Assembly (NCBI RefSeq): GCF_008274625.1 | Contig: NZ_VTRU01000001.1 | Location: 558,001-622,000 of the forward strand | Direction: 5' to 3' | DNA from: Chryseobacterium panacisoli | GTDB taxonomy: Bacteria; Bacteroidota; Bacteroidia; Flavobacteriales; Weeksellaceae | DNA length: 64,000 nt | In this document: positions 34,121-43,483 of the stretch, in pieces | Numbering within the stretch: position 1 is the stretch's first letter | How the letters are laid out: every line of letters starts with the position of its first letter | Notes under the pieces: model-generated | What the model was told of the DNA's origin: nothing | What the model saw: the letters and a program-made list of their open reading frames with translations, nothing else | Databases searched by the model: none | Program-made: the position numbers and the translations under genes

Positions 34121-36325
34121 TTAGTTTGCAACGTCACTGATAAATTTAATTCTCAGCATTCTCACTTCTTCATCAGAAAGTTCATCTCCGAATTCATCCA
34201 GCAATACTTTCATGCTGTCACTTTCAGATTCATTCATAAACTCCATAAATCCGTCTACGATGTCTTCATCAAAATTATCTTCAATATAATAGTCGATATT
34301 CAGCTTTGTTCCCTGATAAACGATTCTTTCCATTTCTTTCAGAAGTTCATCCATAGAAAGGTTTTTGGCTCTTGCAATATCTTCAAGGTCAATCTTTTTA
34401 TCAGTACTCTGGATAATGAAAACTTTATGGCTCGATTTATTGGCCACCTGTTTCAATACCATATCCTGAGTACGTTCTATATTGTTGTCTTCTACATATG
34501 TTTTGATGTAATCAGCGAATTCTTTACCATACTTTTTAGCTTTTCCTTCGCCTACTCCATATATTTTGGTAATTTCATCTACTGTAATCGGATACTGAAC
34601 AGTCATATCCTCCAAACTTGGATCCATAAACACGGTATATGGTGGAATTCCATGTTTTTTGGCAACCTTCTTTCTAAGTTCTTTCAACAGATTAAAAAGG
34701 TTCTGATCCATACCCCCGCTAGCCTGCTGCTGTACCTGATCGCTCTCAGCTTTTGCCTGGGTAAGGTCAAATTCTCTGTCTTCAGCGATTAAGAATACAT
34801 CTTTAGAAGTACCATTCAGGACTGTTTTGCCTTTTTCTGTAATCTTTAAAACGCCGTAAGTCTCAATATCTTTTTGTAAAAAATTCTGAACGGTTGCCTG
34901 TCTCAGAATTGTTTTCCAGTAATTATCTTTTTCTTCTTTTCCAAAGCCAAAGTGAGAACTTTGCTCAAGTTTGTAAGATTTTGTCACTGCATTTTCTTTT
35001 CCTACGATCACGGAAATAAGATCTTTAGACTTAAATTTTTCTCCTGTATCATTAATTAATTCCAGTGATTTTTCTAAGTCTGCAGTGGCATCTTTTACTT
35101 TTGGCGGATTGGATGAGTTGTCACACATATTGGCTCCGTCTCCATTTACAGGATCGAAGCTTTCTCCAAAATAATACAGGATATATTGTCTTCTGCTCAT
35201 TGAAGTTTCAGCATAACCTACCACTTCATTTAAAAGCTGCAATCCGATTTCTCTTTCTGAAACGGGTTTTTGTGCCAGAAATTTTTCTAATTTTTCAATA
35301 TCTTTAGGGTCGTAGAATGCCAGGCAGTGGCCTTCTCCTCCGTCTCTTCCTGCTCTTCCGGTTTCCTGGTAATAGCTTTCCAATGATTTTGGGAAGTCGT
35401 AGTGAATCACAAAACGTACATCCGGCTTATCAATTCCCATCCCAAAGGCAATGGTTGCAACAATTACATCTACTTCCTCCATCAGGAATTTATCCTGATT
35501 GGCAACTCTCACTTTCTGGTCAAGACCCGCGTGGTAAGGAAGCGCGTTGATTCCGTTTACCTGCAGAAGCTGGGCAAATTCTTCAACTTTTCTCCGGCTC
35601 AGGCAGTATACAATTCCTGATTTTCCTTTACGCTGATTGATAAACTTTACAATTTCCTTATCTATATTGATTTTAGGACATACTTCATAATATAGATTAG
35701 GACGGTTGAAACTTTCTTTGAACACTAATGCATTAGCCATTCCTAAAGTCTTCTGGATATCATCCTGAACCTTAGGAGTAGCAGTAGCCGTTAAAGCAAT
35801 CACCGGTACATTGGCGATTCTGTCTATAATCTGTTTCAGATTCCTGTATTCCGGTCTGAAATCATGTCCCCACTCTGAAATACAGTGGGCTTCGTCGATA
35901 GCAAAGAAAGAAATTTTCACATCTTTCAAAAAATCCAGGTAATCATCTTTTATTAATGATTCAGGAGCTACATACAGAAGTTTGGTTTTGCCGCTTTTGA
36001 TATCGTCAAAAACCTGCTTGGTCTGCGTTTTGTTTAATGAGGAATTTAATACATGCGCTACCCCATCCTCAGATGAAAGGCCGTTTACTGCATCTACCTG
36101 ATTCTTCATCAACGCTATCAAGGGCGAAACGACAATTGCCGTACCTTCCGAAATAAGTGCCGGAAGCTGATAACATAATGATTTTCCACCACCTGTAGGC
36201 ATTAAAACAAATATATCCTTCCCATTCAAAAGGTTGTCTATGATTTGTTCCTGCTGGCCCTTAAATGTAGAAAACCCAAAATACTTTTTCAATTCGCCTG
36301 ATAAATTGGCTTTTTTTGCGCTCAT
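34121..36325 (-). CDS. recQ: ATP-dependent DNA helicase RecQ
   Basis: This protein has 734 residues. Superfamily 2 helicase motifs are visible: Walker A MPTGGGKSLCYQLP (about 40-53), DEAHCISEWGHDFRPEY, and motif VI YYQETGRAGRDGGEGHC. The RecQ zinc/winged-helix part and an HRDC domain (LFNLLKELRKKVAKKHGIPPYTVFMD, then GVGEGKAKKYGKEFADYI) follow. The C-terminal extra 100 residues are acidic and typical of Bacteroidota RecQ. It unwinds DNA 3'-5' in recombination repair. It is divergent from kdsD. Confidence 0.96.
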   Translation of the reverse strand: MSAKKANLSGELKKYFGFSTFKGQQEQIIDNLLNGKDIFVLMPTGGGKSLCYQLPALISEGTAIVVSPLIALMKNQVDAVNGLSSEDGVAHVLNSSLNKTQTKQVFDDIKSGKTKLLYVAPESLIKDDYLDFLKDVKISFFAIDEAHCISEWGHDFRPEYRNLKQIIDRIANVPVIALTATATPKVQDDIQKTLGMANALVFKESFNRPNLYYEVCPKINIDKEIVKFINQRKGKSGIVYCLSRRKVEEFAQLLQVNGINALPYHAGLDQKVRVANQDKFLMEEVDVIVATIAFGMGIDKPDVRFVIHYDFPKSLESYYQETGRAGRDGGEGHCLAFYDPKDIEKLEKFLAQKPVSEREIGLQLLNEVVGYAETSMSRRQYILYYFGESFDPVNGDGANMCDNSSNPPKVKDATADLEKSLELINDTGEKFKSKDLISVIVGKENAVTKSYKLEQSSHFGFGKEEKDNYWKTILRQATVQNFLQKDIETYGVLKITEKGKTVLNGTSKDVFLIAEDREFDLTQAKAESDQVQQQASGGMDQNLFNLLKELRKKVAKKHGIPPYTVFMDPSLEDMTVQYPITVDEITKIYGVGEGKAKKYGKEFADYIKTYVEDNNIERTQDMVLKQVANKSSHKVFIIQSTDKKIDLEDIARAKNLSMDELLKEMERIVYQGTKLNIDYYIEDNFDEDIVDGFMEFMNESESDSMKVLLDEFGDELSDEEVRMLRIKFISDVAN

Positions 36326-36357
36326 CTAATTTTCTATTGCTAAATTTGCATCACACC

Positions 36358-36365
36358 CAAAGTTA
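36358..36365 (-). promoter_or_regulatory. -7 promoter box of recQ
   Basis: TAACTTTG on the minus strand fits TAnnTTTG, 32 bases before the recQ ATG. Confidence 0.5.
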
Positions 36366-36483
36366 TAAAAATTCTGCTTAAAATAAAAGCGAACGAATTT
36401 ATAAAAAATAAAACTTATATTAAATATTCTTTTTAAAATATAACGTTTTTAAAAAACTTTTTTGTATACCTTATTATCATAAA

Positions 36484-37443
36484 ATGGATAGAACCAACAT
36501 TATATCAATTGCAAAAACCACTTTAGAAATAGAGATTTCTGAACTCGAAAAATTAAAAAACAGAATTGATGATCAATTTGCACAGGCAGTAGAGATCATC
36601 AACTCAGCAAAAGGAAAGCTTATTGTGGTAGGAATTGGAAAATCGGCCCATGTAGGAAATAAAATTGTAGCGACCTTAAACTCAACGGGAACACCTTCAC
36701 AGTTTCTGCATGCTTCAGAAGCTATCCATGGAGATCTGGGAGTAATTCAGAAACAGGATGTTGTTTTATGCATCTCAAATTCCGGAAATTCTCCTGAAAT
36801 TGCCAACCTGGTTCCTTATTTAAAAGATTATTCTTCCGCCTTGATCGGGATGACAGGAAATAAAAAGAGTAAGCTGGCTGAGTTTTCTGAAGTTATTTTA
36901 GATACTCACGTTGACGTTGAGGCCTGTCCGAATAAACTGGCACCTACCAGCTCTACCACCATCCAGATGGCTTTGGGAGATGCTTTGGCAGTTGCTTTAA
37001 TGGAGTTGAATGATTTTAAGGCTAATGATTTTGCCAAATTCCATCCAGGAGGAAGCTTAGGAAAAAATCTGACTTCAAAAGTGGAGCAGTTTCTTTCTTC
37101 TCAAAAACCTCAGGTTGCAGAAGATTCATCAATAAGAGATGTCATTATCTCAATCAGTGCATCAAGCCACGGAATTACAGTGGTAACTCATTCGGATCAG
37201 ATCATTGGTGTGATCACAGACGGAGATCTGAGAAGGATGCTGATGAAAGGAGAAGATATCAGTAAGGTATTGGCTAAAGATATTATGTCTGCCCATCCAA
37301 GAACTATTGAAAAAGATGCGTTGGCCAAAGAAGCTATGAAAACGTTGAAGGAAAATAATATCGGCCAGCTTATTGTAACGGAAAACGGAAAGTATTTCGG
37401 GATTATAGATCTGCATAAACTGCTGGACGAAGGGATTAATTAG
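36484..37443 (+). CDS. kdsD: D-arabinose 5-phosphate isomerase (KpsF/GutQ family)
   Basis: The 319 residues contain a SIS sugar-isomerase domain (LIVVGIGKSAHVGNKIVATLNSTG at about 41-64; HGDLGVIQKQDVVLCISNSG), then the conserved NKLAPTSSTTIQMALGDALA stretch, and two C-terminal CBS modules (RDVIISISASSHG and DALAKEAMKTLKENN). It converts ribulose 5-phosphate into arabinose 5-phosphate, the first step of Kdo synthesis for lipopolysaccharide. It is followed by tatC at 134 bases, which has its own promoter box, and is divergent from recQ. Confidence 0.94.
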   Translation: MDRTNIISIAKTTLEIEISELEKLKNRIDDQFAQAVEIINSAKGKLIVVGIGKSAHVGNKIVATLNSTGTPSQFLHASEAIHGDLGVIQKQDVVLCISNSGNSPEIANLVPYLKDYSSALIGMTGNKKSKLAEFSEVILDTHVDVEACPNKLAPTSSTTIQMALGDALAVALMELNDFKANDFAKFHPGGSLGKNLTSKVEQFLSSQKPQVAEDSSIRDVIISISASSHGITVVTHSDQIIGVITDGDLRRMLMKGEDISKVLAKDIMSAHPRTIEKDALAKEAMKTLKENNIGQLIVTENGKYFGIIDLHKLLDEGIN

Positions 37444-37549
37444 AAAATATAATCCAATGTTCAGAGATTAATACATGAAAGGTGATGTACAGATTAAGAG
37501 TAAAATTTAACTAATAATCTGCAGACGCTTACTTCTGTCATTTTTTTTA

Positions 37550-37557
37550 TAAATTTG
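37550..37557 (+). promoter_or_regulatory. -7 promoter box of tatC
   Basis: TAAATTTG fits TAnnTTTG. The predicted start is 15-20 bases before the GTG at 37578, which rules out the in-frame TTG at 37569 as a comfortable start. Confidence 0.55.
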
Positions 37558-37577
37558 CGCTTTAAAAATTGTATTCT

Positions 37578-38405
37578 GTGAGTGATGGTAAAGACATGTC
37601 CTTTCTTGGGCATATAGGAGAATTAAGAGGGCATCTGATCCGTTCGATTATTGCTATCATAATTGCGGCTTTTGTGGTTGGCTTTAATATTAACTGGATT
37701 ATGGACCATATCTTTTTTGGCCCTACCAGAAATGATTTCCCAACCTTCAGAGTGGTTAATCATTTTTCAAGAATGATTTTAGGAGAAGACAGTATTCACC
37801 TTCCAAAAGACTTTCCTGTTCGTGTACAGAGATTGTATCAGCAGTTCAATGTGATGATGGCTGTTTCTGTTTTTGGAGGAATGGTAGCGGCATTTCCTTA
37901 TATTGTATGGGAATTGTGGCGTTTTATAGGCCCTGCTTTACATCCGAGAGAGAGAAAAAATTCTATTTATATCATTAATGCGGTATGGATTCTTTTCATG
38001 ACCGGAGTATTATGCGGTTATTTTCTGATCCTTCCCTTTGCAGTAAATTTTGGGGTTATTTTTAAAATTTCAGACATTATCGTTCCGCTTTATGACTTAA
38101 GTGATTATACCACCTTATTTTTACAGGTAGTTTTAGGAATGGGTGTTATTTTCCTATTTCCAATTCTGATCTATTTCCTTACCAGCATTGGAATCCTTAC
38201 CCCAACATTTATGAAAACATATCGTCGTCACGCTATTGTTTTGATTATGGTAGTTGCTGCAATCATTACTCCGGCAGACGTTTTAAGTATGCTGATGGCT
38301 GCATTTCCACTGCTTATCCTGTATGAATTCAGTATTATGATGTGTACATTCACGTATAAGAAAGTACAGAAAAGTAACGGAAATCTTCCGGCAGTACAGA
38401 AATAA
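37578..38405 (+). CDS. tatC: Sec-independent (Tat) translocase subunit TatC
   Basis: From the GTG at 37578 the protein has 275 residues, opening MSDGKDMSFLGHIGELRGHL, the conserved TatC N-terminus (an ATG at 37596 is an alternative). Six membrane segments, FPYIVWELWRFIGPALHPRERK in the first cytoplasmic loop, and the late GIGILTPTFMKTYRRHAIVLI region are family hallmarks. TatC binds the twin-arginine signal in substrates and forms the core translocase with TatA. A strong terminator follows. Confidence 0.95.
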   Translation: MSDGKDMSFLGHIGELRGHLIRSIIAIIIAAFVVGFNINWIMDHIFFGPTRNDFPTFRVVNHFSRMILGEDSIHLPKDFPVRVQRLYQQFNVMMAVSVFGGMVAAFPYIVWELWRFIGPALHPRERKNSIYIINAVWILFMTGVLCGYFLILPFAVNFGVIFKISDIIVPLYDLSDYTTLFLQVVLGMGVIFLFPILIYFLTSIGILTPTFMKTYRRHAIVLIMVVAAIITPADVLSMLMAAFPLLILYEFSIMMCTFTYKKVQKSNGNLPAVQK

Positions 38406-38430
38406 CTAATATTTTCACTAATAAAAATCT

Positions 38431-38465
38431 AAGCGCTATTATTCAATTGAATGATAGCGCTTTTT
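38431..38465 (+). terminator. tatC terminator
   Basis: AAGCGCTAT (38431-38439) pairs with ATAGCGCTT (38454-38462), with further inner pairing of TTCAA/TTGAA, and is followed by T's. The 38466-38624 region is A+T-rich, with nothing recognised. Confidence 0.85.
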
Positions 38466-38624
38466 ATTAAAAAAATCAACCTTAATTATATTTATTCTTA
38501 ATATAATTTAAAATAAGAATAAAATTTAGCTAATATTATAAAGTTAGGAATAATTAACACGATATTATCAGTAAAAGATTAAAAAAACATACTATATTTA
38601 AAACTTCAATAACAAATAAAAAAT

Positions 38625-41585
38625 ATGAAAAAGAAAATTATTTTCGTCTGTGCATTGGCCTTAAGTCTGAGCGGTTTACAGGCACAACGCTGGGAACCGG
38701 TCTCGGAGAAAGTCACGCCAGTAAGAAAAGAAGTAAAGGTAGAATATGCCTACAAGTTTGATCTTTCTGCATTGAGAGATCAACTGAAAAACACTCCTGA
38801 AGCAGGAAAAGGAGGAAGCCCGGTAATCGTTTCCCTTCCTACAGCCGACGGAAGGATTGAAAGATTTTCAGTTTACAGCTCCCCTGTAGTAGAAAAGTCT
38901 ATGGCAGACAGATATGAATTGGGAGCATATTCTGGTATCGGACTGGATAACCCACATAAGCAAATCCGGTTCAGTACTGCACCAAACGATTTCCAATCTA
39001 TGACCTTTGACTCCAATACAGGCAAATACGAATTCATAGAGCCTATCAACAAAGAAAAGGATGTATATGGAGTCTTTTTCAAATCCAACAAATCTCATGA
39101 AGATCCTTTTGAATGCAGAACTTCTGAGCCTGAGAAGGCAAAGAAAGAAATGAATAAGCTGCTCAAAACAAAAAATGTTTTAAACGGGCTAGGTAATGTT
39201 AATAAAAGTAATGAACAAAAATACAGAACCTATAGAATCGCCATCTCCGTAAATGGTGAATACACACAACTTGCAGGAGGTGTTCCTGCTGCTGCAGCCC
39301 GCATTAATGCTACAATGAACCGTGTAAATGGTGTTTTTGAAAAAGATTTTGGAATCCATATGATTGTACAGGATCTTCCACAACTCATATTTACAGATCC
39401 TACTACAGACCCTTATTCTAATGTGATAACAAATCCAAATGGAACATATAGTGCTCCCGGTGCATGGAATCTGCAGCTTCAGCAAACTCTTTCCAATACT
39501 GCCGGTGTAGGTAACAATGTATATGATATAGGACATTTCTTTGGTCACAGAGGTGGTGGTGGAAGTGCCGGAGATGTAGGAAATGTCTGCAGAAATCCTG
39601 CAAGCAACAATGATGCAACTTCTAAAGGTGCAGGAATCACGTCACCATCCACTCCAGATCAGCCTTTCGGAGACAATTATGATATAGATTTTGTGGCTCA
39701 TGAAATCGGTCACCAGTTCGGTGCAGCGCACACAATGTCTATTGCTTTACATGGTGCCCACATGGAACCGGGATCCGGGTCTACTATTATGGGATACGCC
39801 GGTATTACCAACTATAATGTTCAGATGCATTCTGATGCTTATTTTCATACCAAAAACATTGAAGAAGTAGGAGCATATGTGAATGCTCAGGATTGTGGCA
39901 CTATTACAGCAGTAGCCAATACACCGCCTTCTATACAGCCATTGGCTAATAAAATGATTCCTAAAGGAACCGCTTTTGTACTGACAGCTTCTGCTGCAGA
40001 TACACAAAATGATCCAATGACTTACACATGGGAACAATATGACCTGGCTACTTCTACTTTTGGGCCAGTAAGTGCAACCAGAAATAATGGTGCAAACTTC
40101 AGATCTCTAATGCCAACAACCTCCCCTACACGTTATTTTCCTAAATTCACAAACGTTCTTAATGGTGCTCTTACCAGTGCTGCAGATTGGGAAACCGTAT
40201 CCAACATACCAAGAACTATGAATTTCAAGGTAACGGTGAGAGATAATAATCCGAATGCTGCGCAACAGCAGACACAAAGCAGTCTGACGAAAGTGGATAT
40301 AGGAAATGAAGGTCCTTTCAAAGTAACATCAACTACAGTTTACAATAATACTCCGGGAGCTGTTACCTGGGATGTAGTAAACACTAATAATGCTCCGTAT
40401 AATGTACAGAATGTTAAATTAGACTATACTACAGACAATGGAACTACATGGACGGTAATTAACGCTTCCACACCTAATGACGGAGCCGAGCCGTTTTCGT
40501 TCTCTTCTTTGGCAACAGGTGCCAGCGTAAAAATAAGAGTAAGCGCAATTGATAATGTGTTCTACGCTGTTGGAAATGCCACCGTTTCTGCATCTGCAAG
40601 TGCCTGTACAACATCTGCTCCGGCAGGTATTACAGTAACAGGTATTACCAGAACTTCAGCATCTGTAAACTGGACAGCTTTAGTGGGTGCAACGTATTCT
40701 GTAATGTATAGAAAAGTAGGAACAGCAACATGGACTACCGTTCCTGTTTCAACCAATGCTTATAACATCTCAGGCCTTACTGAAGCCACCCAATATGAAG
40801 TACAGGTAGCGAATGTTTGTGGAGCCTCTGTAGGTTCTTATTCAGCATCAACGAATTTTACAACATCTCCATTTACTAAATGTTCAATAACTGGAACAAA
40901 TGCAGCGGATGAGTATATTTCCAATGTTACCGTAACCGGTGCGGGAATGAGCCCTGTTTCAAACAGCAGCAACAACACTCCTTATACAGACTACACTACA
41001 GACCCTACGAAACTGATCACCCTGATGTCCGGATCCTCAGGTAACAATGTAAGTATTAGCAAAGGATGGACAGGTTCCCAGTATAATGATGGAGTAACAG
41101 CATGGATAGACTTCAACAAAGACGGAGTATTCTCTTCATCGGAAGTCATCTACACCAGTGCACCTAGTATAGCAACACCTGTTTCAGGAACATTCTCAGT
41201 ACCAGCAGATGCTTATACGGGAGGAAATGTAATTATGAGAGTTGTACTTGGATATGAAAGCCAGCCAAACAGCGGATGCAGCAACCAGCAATATGGTGAA
41301 GTTGAGGATTATCCGGTATTGATCCAACAGCAGCTTTCTACCAGTGAGACCATAAAAGACAAGAGCTCAATTCAGATTTACCCTAACCCGGCAAGTGATG
41401 TATTGAATGTCACTCAGATTTCATCTAAAGCTCAGTTTATCATTACCAATATGGCAGGTCAGAAAGTAATGAACGGCCAGATTAACGATAATAAAATCCA
41501 GGTTTCAAAATTAAGCACTGGAGCTTATATTATTTCAATTGAAGATAAAGGAACCACTACGAACCTTAAATTCATCAAAAAATAA
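38625..41585 (+). CDS. Secreted reprolysin-like metallopeptidase with FnIII, GEVED and T9SS sorting domains
   Basis: The 986 residues are: signal peptide (to GLQAQ at about 21); a propeptide; a zinc peptidase domain with HEIGHQFGAAHT, ligands H359, H363 and H369 and catalytic E360; a fibronectin type III-like domain at about 660-750 (SAPAGITVTGITRTSASVNW); a GEVED domain (QYGEVEDYPVLI) near 890; and a T9SS type A tail (IQIYPNPASDVLNVTQ, then LSTGAYIISIE). It is secreted through the Por system to the surface or medium and likely degrades host or environmental protein. Confidence 0.94.
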   Translation: MKKKIIFVCALALSLSGLQAQRWEPVSEKVTPVRKEVKVEYAYKFDLSALRDQLKNTPEAGKGGSPVIVSLPTADGRIERFSVYSSPVVEKSMADRYELGAYSGIGLDNPHKQIRFSTAPNDFQSMTFDSNTGKYEFIEPINKEKDVYGVFFKSNKSHEDPFECRTSEPEKAKKEMNKLLKTKNVLNGLGNVNKSNEQKYRTYRIAISVNGEYTQLAGGVPAAAARINATMNRVNGVFEKDFGIHMIVQDLPQLIFTDPTTDPYSNVITNPNGTYSAPGAWNLQLQQTLSNTAGVGNNVYDIGHFFGHRGGGGSAGDVGNVCRNPASNNDATSKGAGITSPSTPDQPFGDNYDIDFVAHEIGHQFGAAHTMSIALHGAHMEPGSGSTIMGYAGITNYNVQMHSDAYFHTKNIEEVGAYVNAQDCGTITAVANTPPSIQPLANKMIPKGTAFVLTASAADTQNDPMTYTWEQYDLATSTFGPVSATRNNGANFRSLMPTTSPTRYFPKFTNVLNGALTSAADWETVSNIPRTMNFKVTVRDNNPNAAQQQTQSSLTKVDIGNEGPFKVTSTTVYNNTPGAVTWDVVNTNNAPYNVQNVKLDYTTDNGTTWTVINASTPNDGAEPFSFSSLATGASVKIRVSAIDNVFYAVGNATVSASASACTTSAPAGITVTGITRTSASVNWTALVGATYSVMYRKVGTATWTTVPVSTNAYNISGLTEATQYEVQVANVCGASVGSYSASTNFTTSPFTKCSITGTNAADEYISNVTVTGAGMSPVSNSSNNTPYTDYTTDPTKLITLMSGSSGNNVSISKGWTGSQYNDGVTAWIDFNKDGVFSSSEVIYTSAPSIATPVSGTFSVPADAYTGGNVIMRVVLGYESQPNSGCSNQQYGEVEDYPVLIQQQLSTSETIKDKSSIQIYPNPASDVLNVTQISSKAQFIITNMAGQKVMNGQINDNKIQVSKLSTGAYIISIEDKGTTTNLKFIKK

Positions 41586-41602
41586 AATCTAACAATTTTT
41601 AC

Positions 41603-41628
41603 AGCCCGGCATTGACCGGGCTTTTTTT
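41603..41628 (+). terminator. Terminator of the reprolysin-like gene
   Basis: The G+C-rich stem AGCCCGG (41603-41609) / CCGGGCT (41616-41622) is followed by a T-run. Confidence 0.85.
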
Positions 41629-41688
41629 ATGCCTTCCCAAAATCAATATTTTATTGCATTTCCGGTATGTGCTATTGATTTAATTTTA

Positions 41689-41696
41689 TACTTTTG
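41689..41696 (+). promoter_or_regulatory. -7 promoter box of the M1 peptidase gene
   Basis: TACTTTTG fits TAnnTTTG, ending 24 bases before the ATG at 41721. Confidence 0.5.
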
Positions 41697-41720
41697 AAAA
41701 GATTATTAATAAAAGTTTAA

Positions 41721-43352
41721 ATGAAAAAGTTGTCATATACCCTGATATTTGCATCAGGACTTGTTTTCGGACAGTTCTTTGAAAAGGGTAAGGTTTTCAC
41801 CAAACAGGATACTTTAAAGGGCTCCAATACTGAATTCAGGAATTTTTGGGACGTCAAAAAATATGATCTTTCCGTAGAACCGGATTTTGAGCAGAAAAGC
41901 ATTAAAGGAAATAATATAATCAGCTTTGAGATCATCAAAGATATTACCAATCCTGTTTTCCAGATCGACTTTCAACAGCCGATGAAAGCTGATAAAGTGG
42001 AAGGAAGCTTTCCTATTGCCAATTATAAACAGGACGGAGACTTTGTTTTCATTACTACGAATAAAAAATTCAAAAAAGGCGAAAAATATACCATCAATGT
42101 TACTTATTCCGGAAACCCCACCATAGCTAAAAAAGCACCTTGGGATGGCGGATGGGTTTTTACTAAAGATGAACAAGGAAATCCATGGATGACTGCTGCT
42201 GACGAGGGAATAGGAGCTTCCATATGGCTTCCTACCAAAGATATCTGGAGCGATGAACCTGATAACGGAGTCATTATGAAAATTGTAACTCCTAATGATC
42301 TGGTAGGTGTAGGTAACGGCAGGCTAACTGATAAAAAAACAGTTGGTAATAAAACAACTTATACATGGGAAGTGAAGAATCCTATCAACGCCTACTCCAT
42401 TATCCCGAGTATAGGAAAATATGTAAATTTTAAAGATGTATTTGAGGGTGAAAAAGGAAAACTGGACCTGGATTATTGGGTACTTGACTATAATCTGGAT
42501 AAAGCGAAAAAACAGTTTCAGCAGGTAAAACCAATGCTCTCAGCCTTTGAATACTGGTTTGGCCCGTATCCGTTTTATGAAGATTCATACAAACTTGTAG
42601 AGTCTCCTCACCTTGGTATGGAACATCAGAGTAATGTAGCCTATGGAAACAAATATCAGAATGGCTATCTTGGAAGAGATCTTTCAGGGACAGGAGTTGG
42701 ATTAAACTGGGATTTCATCATTATTCATGAAAGCGGCCATGAATGGTTCGCCAATAATATTACAGCAAAAGATCAGGCTGATATGTGGATCCATGAAAGT
42801 TTCACCAACTATTCCGAGACTCTTTTCACAGAAAAATATATGGACAAAAAATCTTCAGAAATCTATGTTCAGGGGATCAGGAAATTGATAGACAATGATG
42901 TTCCTATTATTGGTCAGTACGGCGTAAGAAATGAAGGGAGCGGAGATATGTATCCGAAGGGAGCCAACATGATTCATACAATAAGACAGGTGATTAACAA
43001 TGATGAAAAGTTCAGACAGATTCTGAGAGGACTGAATAAAGATTTTTATCATCAGACTGTTACCACCCAGCAGATTGAAAATTATATTTCATCAAAATCC
43101 GGCATTGACTTTTCTACTGTTTTTGATCAGTACCTGAGAACGATAAAAATACCTACTCTTGAGTACATCCAAAATGGGGATACTTTAAAGTTCCGTTATA
43201 CAGATGTGGTAAAAAATCTGAAATTACCAATAATTATCAATGGTGATCAAACGATCAATCCAACGGAAGAATGGCAGACCGTAAAGCTTAAGAAAGATGC
43301 TCTGGTTGAACTTAATCCTAATTATTATATTAATTATTCCAATAAGAAGTAA
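41721..43352 (+). CDS. M1-family metallopeptidase (aminopeptidase), exported
   Basis: The 543 residues have an N-terminal signal (MKKLSYTLIFASGLVFGQ). The catalytic zinc site is H336-E337-x2-H340 in IIHESGHEWFANN, with Glu359 in WIHESFTNYSETL as third ligand. The exopeptidase loop is GMEHQS at 299-304, a variant of GAMEN. The protein lacks the large C-terminal helical domain of full M1 enzymes, as in several Bacteroidota forms. It probably removes N-terminal residues from peptides in the periplasm. It sits between two other exported peptidases. Confidence 0.92.
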   Translation: MKKLSYTLIFASGLVFGQFFEKGKVFTKQDTLKGSNTEFRNFWDVKKYDLSVEPDFEQKSIKGNNIISFEIIKDITNPVFQIDFQQPMKADKVEGSFPIANYKQDGDFVFITTNKKFKKGEKYTINVTYSGNPTIAKKAPWDGGWVFTKDEQGNPWMTAADEGIGASIWLPTKDIWSDEPDNGVIMKIVTPNDLVGVGNGRLTDKKTVGNKTTYTWEVKNPINAYSIIPSIGKYVNFKDVFEGEKGKLDLDYWVLDYNLDKAKKQFQQVKPMLSAFEYWFGPYPFYEDSYKLVESPHLGMEHQSNVAYGNKYQNGYLGRDLSGTGVGLNWDFIIIHESGHEWFANNITAKDQADMWIHESFTNYSETLFTEKYMDKKSSEIYVQGIRKLIDNDVPIIGQYGVRNEGSGDMYPKGANMIHTIRQVINNDEKFRQILRGLNKDFYHQTVTTQQIENYISSKSGIDFSTVFDQYLRTIKIPTLEYIQNGDTLKFRYTDVVKNLKLPIIINGDQTINPTEEWQTVKLKKDALVELNPNYYINYSNKK

Positions 43353-43357
43353 AAGAA

Positions 43358-43390
43358 AAAGGCAAATTTGCAGTCAGCAGATTTGCCTTT
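43358..43390 (+). terminator. Terminator of the M1 gene
   Basis: The stem AAAGGCAAAT (43358-43367) / ATTTGCCTTT (43381-43390) is followed by C then T7. Confidence 0.8.
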
Positions 43391-43483
43391 CTTTTTTTGC
43401 TTTAAAATTTTAAGAAAAGTTTAATACTTTTTCCGTAACAAAATGACAAAAAGAGCAACTATTTAATTATTAATGTAAACGTA

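Noticed and set aside
34094..34792. Long plus-strand open frame of 232 codons
   Set aside because: It lies wholly antisense to recQ and the start of the PH gene, its translation is Phe/Ile/His-rich with no domain, and recQ is certain.
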